DNA of 64,000 nucleotides from Exobasidium rhododendri. Lineage: Eukaryota > Basidiomycota > Exobasidiomycetes > Exobasidiales > Exobasidiaceae. The notes under the pieces are model-generated. The model was given only the letters and a program-made list of their open reading frames with translations, did no database searches and was not told the DNA's origin. Of this stretch, positions 42,508 to 54,045 are shown piece by piece; position 1 is the first letter of the stretch; each line of letters starts with the position of its first letter. Both the position numbers and the translations under genes were made by a program. The stretch covers positions 4,526,001-4,590,000 of the forward strand of contig CP110631.1 in assembly GCA_026210745.1 (NCBI GenBank). Reading direction: 5' to 3'.

Positions 42508-44901
42508 CTAGTCATCTCTATCCGTCGCGATCGTAGCCTCAAAGTAGCTTGGAGGCAGATCCGTCAGTTCGTCTTCATGGAACTGCCATTGACTAGGATC
42601 TTCGCCAAGGTCAGAGTCGTCGTCTTCGTTTGTTCCTGCTACGCTGGGAGCCCGACTACTGGCAGCAGACTGGTGTACAGTACGAGTTGGCACGATCGGA
42701 GCGGCGGCGGCAGAAGAAGATGAAGGCGGAGGAGGTTGTGGTTGATGTGGCCTGGACTGTTCACTGGCAACAGGATGAGACGTGTGGTTCGAGTAGTTCT
42801 CTCGCAAGACCCGCTTCTCGTCAATCACAGCGGGCACCGAGGTCTGAGCGGTAGGACGAGAGCGAGAAGAGGAACCGACAGCATTCGAGGTGTTTGTTGA
42901 ATTGGATGAAGTCAGTCGAGAAGGTGCATGGGTATCATGACCAGACGACGCAGACGTTCGTCTAGAGGAAGAATCTCCTGCCTCGGTCGCCCCAGGTCGA
43001 CTGACACTTGAAGCCTGTGTTATTTTCTTACTGTCGCTCTTCTCCTTCGACTTGATTGGTGAAGATGTTGATACGGTGGGTTGACGAGAAGAATGTGAAG
43101 AACGCCTGTTCGACGTCGGTCTTACTGTCGCCACAGCGGCAGGCACAGGTCTTGAAGGTGGACAGCAGAGAATCACTGGCTCGCTGTAAAGCTCTTCAGC
43201 AGACTGGCCGGCACCTACTCGTATGGAGAGAGTGTAATTCAACGTGACGAGTGGTGTGCTGAAGGAGGGCGTGCAGTTGGGTGGCAGATCGACGATTCCC
43301 AGCCAGCTTTCACCGCGTCGATTCATCTGACTCTTGCCGCTCCCCTTTGGCTCATAATTCCAAGAAGCTGATGGCCTGGCATCCGGCGATTGCCTGCTAG
43401 ACGTCATCAATCGAAGTGTGGACCCTGCAATTTCTCCCCTCGCCTTTCCAAAGACGTTGACCCGCTGAAAGAGAACGACTTGCGGAATTCTACTCAGCAT
43501 CTCCGTCATCAATGGCCTCTGCCCTTTCCACTCAATCTGTCGATGAATCACAAACGGAATTCCTGATCGAAGTGGGAAGTGATTAGGATTCTTGGGTATA
43601 CTTAGGGTGAATACCTCCTTCAACGGAGCAGAAGGCCCATCTACTTGGCTTCCAAACAAGAGTCTCGAAAAAAGCCCTGGTCCATCTTCGCTACTCTTGT
43701 CACTGGCCAGAGTTGGCGCAATCTTCTTGGCTCTTTTGCTCCCAATCCCATAGTCTAGGCGAACTTCAGACCACTTCGACACTGGCTCTATGAAGTTCTC
43801 CATACTGATTGAGCCCGAGTAGTTTGTAGCTTGAAAGCGTCGAAGGACATTGTCCACCTCGAAGGCGAGCCTTAGTCGTCTATTCAGCTGGTCTTCGATG
43901 CCGTTCAATTTTGGTGGTGGGGGGAGGTAGACAAAGGGAGCAAATATGCGTTCGTTGGCTCGAAACAGGCCTGGTCGCTCCACCGTCAACTTTGCATACC
44001 ACTTGATCGTAGCCCAGTCGTTCGATAAGCTCGGAAGCTTGAACATTCCTCTGCCGTTAGCCAGAGCTTGAGTTCCTTTGTTCAAAGGGGATAGGACAAA
44101 TGAGGGTGGAAGAGGAGATCCCTTGTTGCCTACTTGAGAGGGTAGATCGATGCTGAAAGGATACTCATGCGTCCCTTTCTTGAGAAGAGATGGGTCATTG
44201 GAAGTGGACCCACTCGGAAAAGAGGTGGAGGAAGTCGAGTATAGTTTCGACTCGAGTTGAAGCAGCAATACTTCTTTTTCAGAAGTAGCAACCTGGTCAG
44301 GACCTATCAAGTCTAGTGAAAGAGGACCCGCTGTGGCCGACACTCTCGTAGGCGGTGGGCCGTTTGGCACATGTACTCGAACGACTGCCTTAATCTTCAA
44401 GCGAATAGCCGAAACCCTGTCTCCCTCTTGAGCATGAATAATCACTTTACCTTTCATGGCACCTCGTCCTCTTTCCGCTGTTCCTCCCATGTATGTCAAA
44501 GTCTTCTGTGGAGTGCTCTGAATGTCCAAAATAATCCTTCCATTCGAGCTCGCAAACGAATGCCTCACTTTGAGCTGCCCAGTTTTCAATTGTTCCTGGC
44601 GAAGGACCGCCGCCGCTCGTCTTGCATCTCGAGCATCGCCCCTTGCCATTCTGCTCAAAGGCAGTTGATCTGCGAGGGTCTGGGCCTGGCCAGGTGGAGC
44701 GTGGAGTATCTCGTCTGGCACCGGATCCTGAAATGTTTGTCGACGTCCGTAGGTGGGCAGATCGGCTGCTGTGTCGGGACGGTGACGTATAGATGCACCA
44801 GCTTGTGGAATCGTTGTACTGCTGTTGTGGCTATCAATGTACTCAAAGACGTGATCCTGCACAGAGTTGAAGGCTTGGAATACTTGGTCTCTACGAGACA
44901 T
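42508..44901 (-). CDS. Alpha-arrestin (ART-type ubiquitin-ligase adaptor)
   Basis: An intronless frame of 797 residues. Residues of about 95-320 form the arrestin N-domain (RIILDIQSTPQKTLTYMGG, GAMKGKVIIHAQEGDRV, HEYPFSIDLP, WYAKLTVERPG) and the arrestin C-domain follows to about 600. The end carries a PY motif, PPSY at about 783-786, which binds WW domains of Rsp5/Nedd4 ligases. Such proteins direct endocytosis of plasma-membrane transporters. The region from 600 to 780 is Ser/Pro-rich and probably phosphorylated. The frame is open upstream to 44937 but begins there with GTG; ATG 44901 (MSRRDQVFQAF) is chosen. Confidence 0.88.
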   Translation of the reverse strand: MSRRDQVFQAFNSVQDHVFEYIDSHNSSTTIPQAGASIRHRPDTAADLPTYGRRQTFQDPVPDEILHAPPGQAQTLADQLPLSRMARGDARDARRAAAVLRQEQLKTGQLKVRHSFASSNGRIILDIQSTPQKTLTYMGGTAERGRGAMKGKVIIHAQEGDRVSAIRLKIKAVVRVHVPNGPPPTRVSATAGPLSLDLIGPDQVATSEKEVLLLQLESKLYSTSSTSFPSGSTSNDPSLLKKGTHEYPFSIDLPSQVGNKGSPLPPSFVLSPLNKGTQALANGRGMFKLPSLSNDWATIKWYAKLTVERPGLFRANERIFAPFVYLPPPPKLNGIEDQLNRRLRLAFEVDNVLRRFQATNYSGSISMENFIEPVSKWSEVRLDYGIGSKRAKKIAPTLASDKSSEDGPGLFSRLLFGSQVDGPSAPLKEVFTLSIPKNPNHFPLRSGIPFVIHRQIEWKGQRPLMTEMLSRIPQVVLFQRVNVFGKARGEIAGSTLRLMTSSRQSPDARPSASWNYEPKGSGKSQMNRRGESWLGIVDLPPNCTPSFSTPLVTLNYTLSIRVGAGQSAEELYSEPVILCCPPSRPVPAAVATVRPTSNRRSSHSSRQPTVSTSSPIKSKEKSDSKKITQASSVSRPGATEAGDSSSRRTSASSGHDTHAPSRLTSSNSTNTSNAVGSSSRSRPTAQTSVPAVIDEKRVLRENYSNHTSHPVASEQSRPHQPQPPPPSSSSAAAAPIVPTRTVHQSAASSRAPSVAGTNEDDDSDLGEDPSQWQFHEDELTDLPPSYFEATIATDRDD

Positions 44902-45293
44902 GTCAGCCGGTGGGGGTTTTTGCGAGACTGCAAGCACTCCGCTGTCTTATGCTGGCTTGGCGATTCTGAGCATTATCGCATACTGTCCACCAAGAAGCAT
45001 TACACTTTGGGTGGCCGGCATCAGTAGAGCTTAAAAAAAAAAGGTAACAATGAGTTCGATCCTTTAAGTTTTAGACGAAGCTAACGAGCAAATAAAGATC
45101 CACCTCCAGTTCGGAAGTGGTTCAGTAGAAGGGCCACGTGGGAGTACTCAAGCAGGAAGACTTGGGTCGCTTTTCGTTATCGCGCTTGGACGCGGAGGAA
45201 GAGGATTGCACACTCTGCTGAATTTCCAAGAAGATTTCGAATTGGCGTTACCACCGCTAACTTCACACCAGCGACCAGCACCATCACGACGCA
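44902..45293. promoter_or_regulatory. Divergent promoter arrestin / ARG4
   Basis: A 392-bp stretch with an A-run near 45034 and CACGTG at 45135-45140, 154 bp before the ARG4 start. No gene was seen. Confidence 0.45.
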
Positions 45294-46806
45294 ATGGCTA
45301 CATCAGAAGGGGACTTTACCAAGCGAAAGCTCTGGGGCGGTCGCTTCACCGGCAGCACGGACCCCATCATGCACGTCTTCAATGAATCGCTATCTTACGA
45401 TCAACGTATGTGGTCGCAGGACATTCGCGGTTCACAGGCGTACGCTAGAGCACTAGTAGGCTGCCAAATCTTGACCGCCAAGGAATGCGAAGAAATCGTC
45501 GAGGGCCTCACCAAAGTAGGCAATGAATGGAAGTCTGGTTCTTTTAAGGTCGACGCCGATGATGAGGACATTCACACCGCCAACGAACGTCGCCTAAAGG
45601 AGCTAATCGGTGCTGTAGCTGGAAAGTTGCACACGGGAAGAAGTAGAAACGATCAAGTTGCAACGGATATGAGACTGTGGTTGATGGACGAAGCAGACAG
45701 ACTGCAGGTCCTTCTGTCTCAGTTCATCGAGGTGATAGTCGCACGAGCTCGTGCAGAAGTCGATGCTCTTATGCCCGGCTACACCCACCTCCAGAGAGCT
45801 CAGCCGATTCGATGGTCACATCTTTTACTAAGTCATGCTTCCTACCTTGCTACCGACTACCAGCGACTGTCTGATTTGAGACCGAGAATATCAGTGCTGC
45901 CTCTTGGAAGTGGTCCTCTTGCCGGAAACCCCTTCGCAGGACTAGATCGAGACGCTATTGCAAAAGATCTGGGCTTTGAGACTGTGGGAACGAACAGCAT
46001 GCACAGCGTCAGCGATCGGGACTTTGTCGCCGAGACACTCATGTGGGCAAGTTTAACTATGATCCATATCTCCAAGATGGCGGAAGATCTCATCATTTAC
46101 TCTACGGCCGAATTTGGATTCGTGCAACTCAGCGACGCATACAGCACAGGTTCGTCCATCATGCCTCAAAAGAAGAATCCCGACAGTCTCGAGCTACTTC
46201 GAGGAAAGTCAGGTCGACTGTTTGGTCAAATGGCTGGATTCATGATGACTCTGAAAGGTATTCCTTCGACGTACAACAAGGATTTGCAAGAGGATAAAGA
46301 ACCGCTATTTGATGCTGTAGATTCCATCACTCGATGTCTACAGATTGCGACCGGCGTCATCAGCACCTTGGAGATATTCCCAGAGAAGATGAGAGCAGCG
46401 TTGACGCCCGACATGCTTGCAACCGACTTGGCAGATTATCTTGTCCGCAAGGGAGTGAGTGCAAAATCCACTAAACTTGAAGGAACTTCATCTACGTACT
46501 GACACCCAAACTTCCACCATCTCATTTCTCTAGATTCCCTTCCGAGAGACACACCACATCAGCGGAAGTGCTGTTCGAATGTCGGAGGAACGAAAGTGCC
46601 AGCTTTCAGACCTCACCTTGGACGACCTTAGAACGCTGAGTCCTGCTTTTGAAGAAGACGTCGAAAAGGTGTGGTTGATGGAGGAAAGTGTCGAAAGGCG
46701 AAACGCAACAGGAGGCACGAGCAAAAGAGCCGTCCTTGAGCAATGCGATCGATTGGAGAAACTCATAAAGGGAGACAACAGCACCAAGCGAGTTCGCACT
46801 GTATAA
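45294..46806 (+). CDS. ARG4: Argininosuccinate lyase
   Basis: Predicted join 45294..46454, 46534..46806, 477 residues. It cleaves argininosuccinate to arginine and fumarate, the last step of arginine synthesis. KLWGGRFTG near the start, [16 protein letters not shown], TQxR-like [10 protein letters not shown], and the fumarase/lyase signature [12 protein letters not shown] (about residues 284-295) are present. The intron follows VRKG and the second exon opens with [11 protein letters not shown], the conserved C-terminal helix, so the join is clear. Length is that of the family. Start context and the convergent spacing of about 125 bp to the next gene are normal. Confidence 0.96.
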
Positions 46807-46931
46807 AGCCCATGTAACACACAAGAATAGAATGAGGCCAGAGTAAAGAGAGATTGATGCGCCAATATAACGGGGTCCGATACAATACATGATGCAGAGT
46901 CAGGAAAGAATGCAAATGAAGACGAATAGAG

Positions 46932-47787
46932 TCAAAGGATGATGCACTTCTTTCCTGCCACTCTTCGCTTATTCCAACGTTTCTTGAATGCTTCTCGGAG
47001 GGCAGTATCGAAGACTTCCTGTACGCCGTCTCTATTCTTTGAGCTGCACTCGACATAAGTGGCTGCTCCAATCTCCCTCGCTACTGCTTGACCTTGCTCT
47101 CGAGTCACTGGCTTTGTTCCCTGCGCTGCTAGCATGGCTAGAGCGTGCTTATCTGATCGCAGATCCGTCTTGAGACCGACGAGAATGATTGGCACCCCCT
47201 CGCAAAAATGATTGATCTCAGGATACCACTGTGGGGGGGGGGGCCACCAGACGGTATCATCAGCAAACAAAGCTCTGTCCCTTCTTTCAGCACAATATTA
47301 GGAAGTAACGCTCACTTTGTCTTGCACATTGGCCAGACTAACGGGATAGTCTACTGCAAAGCCTATCAAGATGACGTCTGTTTCTGGATAACTCAGTGGC
47401 CGTAGTCGATCATACTCTTCCTGACCCGCTGTGTCCCAAAGCGCTAGTTCCACCGTCTTTCCCTCGAATCGGATGATGGGAACGTAATTTTCAAAAACCG
47501 TCGGAATATACCGTTCTGGAAATCGATTCTCCGACTAGATCACCAGCGAAGGAAGTGGTGTAGTACAGAGAGGCAAGTCAGGTCACTTCTCAAGGTGGAC
47601 TCAGGGAGATGTCCTCTGCCGAGCTCACATATGTTATCAATAAAGCTGTCTTCCCTGCACCCCCGTCCCCAACGCATATCAACTTCACTTTCTTGTCTAT
47701 CTGTGGCCTTCCAGGCTGTGCAGCTGTGATGGATCCTTGACCAGGTGGAGCTGAATCCAGAGAGGAGGTGGTGTTATACCCGTTCAT
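46932..47787 (-). CDS. RHO4: Rho-family GTPase, Rho4-like
   Basis: Predicted complement(join(46932..47228, 47316..47534, 47629..47787)), 224 residues. It is a small GTPase of cell polarity and septation. GDGGAGKT (P-loop), YIPTVFENY (switch I), [19 protein letters not shown] (switch II), VGLKTDL and ECSSK are visible, and the C-terminus CIIL is a CAAX box for geranylgeranylation preceded by basic residues. The N-terminal extension of about 35 residues and WYPEINHFC point to Rho4 rather than Rho1 or Cdc42. The frame is open further upstream without an ATG before 47787, so an additional 5' exon cannot be excluded. Intron 2 has a run of 11 C (47233-47243 as G on the + strand) as its polypyrimidine tract. 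Confidence 0.87.
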
Positions 47788-49432
47788 CTTTGGTCGAGAC
47801 GAAGCGGTTCTCTGCTGGGAGGGGGGGGACTCTGGTACGATAGCGCGCTTGCCGATGCGATCAATCAAGCCGTGCTAGTGACGTTGCAGAGGTAACAGCT
47901 CCGAGCAAGCTCTGAGTCAAGCTGAAGGGATCCGCTGGTGGACCCAGCAGAAGTCGATTTGAAATTACGAGGCCGTAGGGAATGATGGAACAGGAATTCA
48001 AAGTCAACAAACGGTAGTCTCGAATCTAAAGACCAACACGGCAGAGGCAATTAAAGGCAGATATCGACCACGTGGTTACTATACAGTCGCGTTTTGACTC
48101 GCGTTTAGACGTGGATCTTGGATGACCTCGAAATGATAGTCTCGCAGCTGCCTTTCTGGGTAGACGAGAACAGAGAGTGATAAAAGAGAGACAGCGGTGG
48201 CTACAGTATAAATGTATCTCTCGCACCTCCCTGCTGTTCCATCAGAAAGGATCGACCAAGAGGAGGAAAACGGGGAGCACACTCTCCACGTGTCGCGTCT
48301 TAAAGTCTGACGTTGAAAAAAAGGGAAGAAAAAAGTCAGAATGTCCCGTCCACTATGTAAGAATGCTGAAGCGTCTCTCGTCTTTTCTAACTCTTTCTCA
48401 TATCCACCTCCAGTACAAAGGCCATCGATACTCGCCCTTGACATTTTTAAATCGAGCTTGCGAGTGGGAAGGTCCGCGTACACCTCCTCCCCTCTGCATG
48501 CCCTCACTTTCTTTGGAGGGAGCAGCCTTGCCCCGTCCATCTTCTCTTTCCAACTTTCTCCCACTCCTTTTGGCTCGCTTCTTCTCGAAGAGGACAGTAC
48601 CGAACGCTCTGTCACAACTCCAGCTGGGTGAGGTGCTAAGATACACCTATGGGTCTATACCAGAAATGTAGTAAAGAGATTCATTTGTCTTTACGATGTT
48701 CTCGCTCCCTTTCTATTTGGCTGTATTCCTTAGGTAGGACCGATTGCGACCGAACGGCTATGCCATTCTCGAGGGTCCTGAATTGCACCTTTCTTCGCTC
48801 TAGTGCTGGTCGACCGTCCTACCTCGTGATGCCACACAATGCAATACCCAAGATGTTCACATGAAGGTGAAAGGAGGTCTGTCAATTGTGCGGTGAGGTT
48901 TGGGATGGTTTGTCAGCCCGCTATCGAGCACCAGAGTTTCCTCTCTGCGTTTAATTGAAGCGGTCTTTTCGTTGAGGGATCCTAGAGAGCGGTGCCTGTT
49001 CTGGCCATTCAAGACCAAGGAAAAGTCATGTGGGAGGGGATGGCGTAGATTGAAATCGGACTCATGATCATACAGAGCGTCGTACTAGATTCGAAGAGAG
49101 CGCCTTGGCTTAGAAAAGTGTGGTGTAGGCAAAGAGAAGGAACGGGGTGCAGTGTGTCCGCATGGACCGGGGTCTCGACCACGTTGAGGAGGTTGCTCTC
49201 ACGAAGAGCTTCAGTGCAATCGGTGGCGCCTCTCTACTTTACGTAGAGGGACAACTCGACGCGAGACTACTCTTGAACTGGAGGTACACCAAATCATTTT
49301 TATTTTTTACCAATTTCTGTGAGCGCTGTAGCAAGCGTCTCCCAGCGTGTTGCTCTGTCTTCACCGCCAACTACCAATGTAAATGTCACGATAGTATTAT
49401 AGTCGTATCAATTCGAATTGGCAAGAAGGACA
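47788..49432. other. Gene-free stretch of 1.6 kb upstream of the Rho4-like gene
   Basis: The longest unassigned interval in the window, between the Rho4 start and the 3' end of the ferroportin-like gene. Two CACGTG boxes (48069-48074 and 48287-48292) and a run of eight G (47821-47828) occur. Frames of 60-180 codons exist on both strands but overlap each other and show no family resemblance; no tRNA signature was found. It is best explained as a long upstream regulatory region or 5' UTR of RHO4, possibly with an undetected short exon. Confidence 0.4.
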
Positions 49433-51285
49433 TTACCTCTGCTTTCTTACAATTAAAGCTTGAAGATCGAACTTGTCGAGATGGATTAGATGACCTCTTT
49501 CCTTCCTGGCATAGATGGTGACATAAAGGAGGGTGGCTACTCCAATGGCCGCATAGCTGATGTCTGCTGGTATTTTGAAAGAAGACGGTTTGCTGAAGAT
49601 AATCGTCATGGCGTAATGGAACAGGTCTAGGAGGTTCTGCAAGGCGAACTGTAAACCCATAAGGGCGTTTCTTCGAGGATGGAGGGAAAGAGCGTTTTGT
49701 ACTTGAGCAAGTTGAGCAAGATCAAAGGACCATAAGCCGATTCGGGATAATGCTAGACCAGTGAACAATAGAGCAGTATTCCAAGCTGGACGATCTTTCC
49801 TTTCCACTCCACGATAGAAGCTGACAATAGTCAACGACAGTGGTACGAGCTCAGCCCACAACGACCACGATCCGGTGCGAATTAGACCGATCTTGCTAGT
49901 GAGGTATGGTGAGAGGAATGTTCCGAGTAGACCGGTCACGACGCAGACACCCCTCATACCGGCGATGAAGGCGTCACTGGCCGCAAGAAGGGTGTGTGAG
50001 CCACGACGGCGAAGAGATCGACAGGATCATTTCATTACACTCACCTGTATGTCGTTTCGCTCTTCAGATAGGCAATAAAAGTGCTGTCAAAGGAAAGGAC
50101 AGACATGTACAGAAGCGAGATCGAGAGAGAGCCTGCAAGATCTATCAGCGTGTTGTGGCGAACGACTTCGGTGGCGGGATAGCACAACTCACTGATGAAG
50201 ATGGGCATGTTCATGAATGTTCTCCAGTCCATGTACTGCTCTTTGAGCCAGGTGTGTAGGATGCTACCTTGAAGTCTAGTGATGCTTGCTAGACCGACTC
50301 GGGGAGGGTAGGTCTCTGTGTCGTTGTTTATTGTCGTTCCTTGCTGCTCTCTCTCCTGTTTTTCTATTCGATGTCGCGCTTCTTCTTTACCGAGCACGAT
50401 GAAGCGTCGGTACACGATTCCAATAAAGTACAGCTCAAAGAGACTACTCGCAGAATTAAGGGCGAGCAGTATGATGCATGACTTGGCATAGCTGGTCACT
50501 GATGTTAGCAATGAAACGAACAGAGGAGCGAGTAATTTAGAGAGCAAGTCGATTCGGCGCATAATAGCGTTCAGCCGTACAAGACGACGAGGTGATCCTT
50601 CTGAGATACTAGTCACCCAATCTCTTTCAACACTGACAGAGACACCAACATTCGCCAATATAAGAAAGGAGCCCAAGAAAGTGATAGCGGCGAAGACACT
50701 CCAAACGTCGGCTCTAGTTGGATTCGATGGATTCGGGCCCCTCCCACCATTCTCAGCCCCCAGTCGTAATGTATCGCTGACGAAGAGAACGTAGAAGAGC
50801 GAATAGCTACCAGTAATCAGAGCTTTCTGTGAGAAGATGAAGAAGCGTACGATGCGTAGGCGATGGATCTTGTAGCGATCCACTAGACTCCCAACGCTAC
50901 CGCTGAATACTATCGCCACGCCAGTCGTGAGGAAGCCATAGAGCTGTGAAGCTCAATTCCTCTTTTCAGCGCGGAAATCTACTTGCTAGCATGTGGCTCT
51001 CTACGCACCGAAGCGGGAAGCAAGGTGTTGGTGAAGAGATAGACAAAGTATAGAGGAAAAGCAAATTCCGCGCCTCGATACTATGTGATTACCGTTGTCA
51101 GCCTGCATTGTGCTTTGTGTGTGTACTTGTTGTTCTTACATCAGCCTCTGAAAAAAAACGGTACTCACAGAGAAGGAGCTGCTAGCGTGCTGAATGCCAA
51201 GCAGGATCGTCGCCCTGCCATCGAGCGAGTCTGAAGGTTCCTCTGCAGGATCGTCAACAACCGTCGCATCACCTACATGCTCCAT
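49433..51285 (-). CDS. Ferroportin-like (SLC40) metal exporter
   Basis: Predicted complement(join(49433..49976, 50045..50943, 51009..51080, 51169..51285)), 543 residues, in frame. Ferroportins move Fe(II) (or related metals) out of the cytosol. Family segments: RGAEFAFPLYFVYLFTNTLLPASLYGF, GSVGSLVDRY, VSVERDWVTSISE with RLNAIMRRIDL, SLLYMSVLSFD, and the C-terminal RIGLWSFDLAQLAQ. These match animal ferroportin region by region (for example QRDW and NATIRRLDQ). About ten to eleven spans and one long hydrophilic loop (near residues 250-300) are seen. The first two exons are short. No iron-related neighbour is present, so substrate is inferred from family. Confidence 0.82.
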
Positions 51286-52047
51286 TCCCACTTGTGACTT
51301 GTTGCACTAAAGCGTAATCATGTGCGCGCATTTAGAGATCTGCAAGACCAAAGTCAGATTACCGGTATGCGATGATATCCTCCTCAGGCCACGCGATCAG
51401 TTGGCCCAGTCGCGGCGTAATTTCCGCAATGTGCCCGGGCCCCTTCGCACGATCCGGAGATGATCTCCTGGCCGATCGAGTCTGTCATACTTGCACCACA
51501 ACCCGGATCAAGCAAAGGGACAACACAGCACTGAAGCGCGTGAGGTGCCCCCTCTGCTGGTGTATGCTGTAGTGATTGAACTTTTCAACACAATTTTGAT
51601 TTGCGCCTGGATCATTATGGGCCATCGAGATAGACAGAGCTACTACTGGCCTAGATGGAGCACACGTCACTTTGAGCTACTTGTCTGTGCTTCGCTGGAA
51701 ATATTTCATTCCGTCCCACCCCCTTTCTTGTGCTCGCCCGATTTGTACATGGGCTGCTTTCATTTCGCTCCAAGCCCCTATGCACGCCTGATGTAGTGTG
51801 CTGCAATAAATCGAGGTGCAGCAGCAGCAGATAAATGGTGTGAAGGGGGTGGTACGGTCGGTGACAGTATAAAGCGCTATTGTGATCCTCCAGACCAGCC
51901 ATCATACCCACCTCCATCACTCCCTTTTGCTCTATTTCGTTCTTCGTTGCTACTTTAATCCCTCTCTACCACGACTGCTCGCAAGACTTTAGCCACCCTC
52001 CCTTGCCCCCACTTTCTTGAGTTCGTCGATCCGTATAGCACAGTCTC
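51286..52047. promoter_or_regulatory. Divergent promoter ferroportin-like / sugar transporter
   Basis: A 762-bp region. A TATA box (TATAAA at 51868-51873) lies 175-180 bp upstream of the sugar transporter start, followed by a long C/T-rich strand. A short GCA repeat (51817-51830) precedes it. One GATAA occurs but not a full fungal iron-regulator site. No gene found. Confidence 0.5.
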
Positions 52048-54045
52048 ATGGTCCGGCAACTCCCCGTTCTCACGGGCAACACTCTGAAAGGCAGGACCTT
52101 GACAGCGTTGATTGCTCTCGTCTCTGGTGTAGGTGAGTACACTGTGCGAAAGATCCGGAAGAGCCTGGGAGTGACAACTAATGAAATCCCTCGCCAGGTT
52201 TCATGCTCTTTGGCTATGATCAGGGGGTCATGTCTGGTCTATTCAGTGCCGGACAATTTTCTGCCGACTTCCCTCTCCTGGCAGATGTACTACCAGGAGC
52301 TCCTGCCAATCCACATAGCTCACCGACCAATCCTCGATTTAATTCTAATATCCAAGGCGCCGTCACAGCTGTAGGTCTTCTCATTATAGAGAAAGTTGAT
52401 TGACGACTACGCTGATGTGTATGCATCTACTGGCAGATTTATGAAATTGGCGCCCTCTTCGGCTCCCTTATTGTCCTCTGGAAGGGCGACGCAATGGGCA
52501 GGAGGACATCTATCTGTATTGGGGCCTGTACCATGATTGTAGGAGCCATCATCATGTCGTCTGCTGGATGTGGCGGCCATCAATCACAGTCTGCCAGACT
52601 CGCGACTTTCACAAGTGGTCGGATCATAACGGGCATTGGGAACGGCATCAACACCTCGACGATTCCGATGTGGCAGTCGGAGCTTTCAAAGGCGCACAAT
52701 CGTGGTCTGCTAGTTCTTGTCGAGGGCGCTCTCATTGCTGGCGGTATCATGATTGCAGTGAGTGAGGATATCTTCTTGATCCTCGCATCTTTCTCATTGT
52801 CAATATTTACACACATTCTCTCTCTCTCTCTCTTCCTCCTTGCACTCTCAGTACTGGGTAGACTATGGTTTCTACTGGCTAGACACCTCCTCGGTTCAAT
52901 GGCGATTTCCCATTGCATTCCAAGCTGCCTTTGCTGTCGTGGTTCTGATCGGTATCTTCTGCTTGCCCGAGTCACCCAGGTGGCTCATTAAGAAAGGCCA
53001 CTATCACCAAGCTGCCGGCGTTCTCGCCCAGATGGACAACACCTCAATCGACGACGTTCAAGTCCAGCTCACTTTACAGCAGCTGCAGGATGCCATCGGA
53101 GATGCGGAAGCGAAGCTGGGAAACTTTTCCTACAGGGAACTCTTCACCAACGGCCCCGAACAGAATTTCTACCGCACTAGCATTGCCTTTGTCGCTCAAG
53201 CTTTTCAACAGCTGAGCGGCATCAACCTCGTAACTTATTACGCTACGACCATCTTTCTCTCTATCGTACCAGAAGCCAAGACGGCACGACTGCTGACATG
53301 CGGGAATGGGACAGAGTACTTCCTGGCTTCGATTGTAGCGCTCTTTCTGATCGATACTTTGGGCAGGAGGAAATTGATGCTGGGGACGGCATTCATGATG
53401 AGTGTCTCTATGGCGATCCTGGCCGGAGCAGTCTCTGTCGTCAACGCAAAGGCCGCTCAAGGTATCACTGGAGTGGCTGAATCGTACGTTGCAGCGTTCT
53501 TTCTCTACTTCTTCAACACCATGTTTGCATTTGGCTGGCTAGGCATGACGTGGCTCTATCCTCCCGAGATTACGCCGATTCGCATCAGAGCGCCGGCGTC
53601 CGCCATTGCAACTTCATCCAACTGGCTCTTCAATTTCTTGATTGTCATGATCACACCGCCCGCCTTTGCTACGATCGGATACCGGACTTACATCATCTTT
53701 GCAGTCCTTAATCTGTCATTCTTACCGATTATCTACATATTGTTTCCAGAAACGAAAAGAAGAAGCCTGGAGGAGCTGGACATTATATTTGCCGAAGCTC
53801 ACGATGAAGGGAACGGCAAGTTCTTCATGTGGAACAAGTTCATGACGACTGCCTGTCATCTTTCGCTCACAAAAAGACACCTGACGACGGAAGAGCTCGA
53901 CGAAGAGTTGGCCAAGAGGTTTGGAGCAAGCAAGGTAATGCCATCCAAGCCGGTCTCTACAGTATCCACCGAAGACAAGGAAGACAAGGCAATTGCAGAC
54001 TTCGAAGAAAAAGTCCAGTCTTCCCTTGCAGACTCACGGCATTGA
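52048..54045 (+). CDS. Major facilitator superfamily sugar transporter
   Basis: Predicted join 52048..52132, 52198..52370, 52437..52757, 52852..54045, 590 residues. It is a 12-span proton-coupled or facilitative sugar porter of the plasma membrane. Signatures: GYDQGVMSGL in span 1, GDAMGRRTS loop, GRIITGIGNGINTSTIPMWQSE, PESPRWLIKKG after span 6, FQQLSGINLVTYY in span 7, DTLGRRKLML and the C-terminal FPETKRRSLEELD. The exon 1 to 3 boundaries fall between conserved blocks and keep frame. The hydrophilic C-terminus of about 60 residues is Glu/Lys-rich. Which sugar it carries cannot be read from the sequence. Confidence 0.94.

Noticed and set aside
44371-45027. 218-codon frame opposite the arrestin gene
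   Set aside because: It overlaps the well-supported arrestin domain on the other strand and shows no protein-like pattern.
48079-48671. Overlapping frames of 164-178 codons on both strands upstream of RHO4
   Set aside because: They overlap each other, are rich in Ser/Arg/Leu without pattern, and match no family; kept as non-coding.
51286-52047. Iron-regulator (GATA-type) site before the ferroportin-like gene
   Set aside because: Only a single GATAA without the flanking bases of known fungal iron sites was found.
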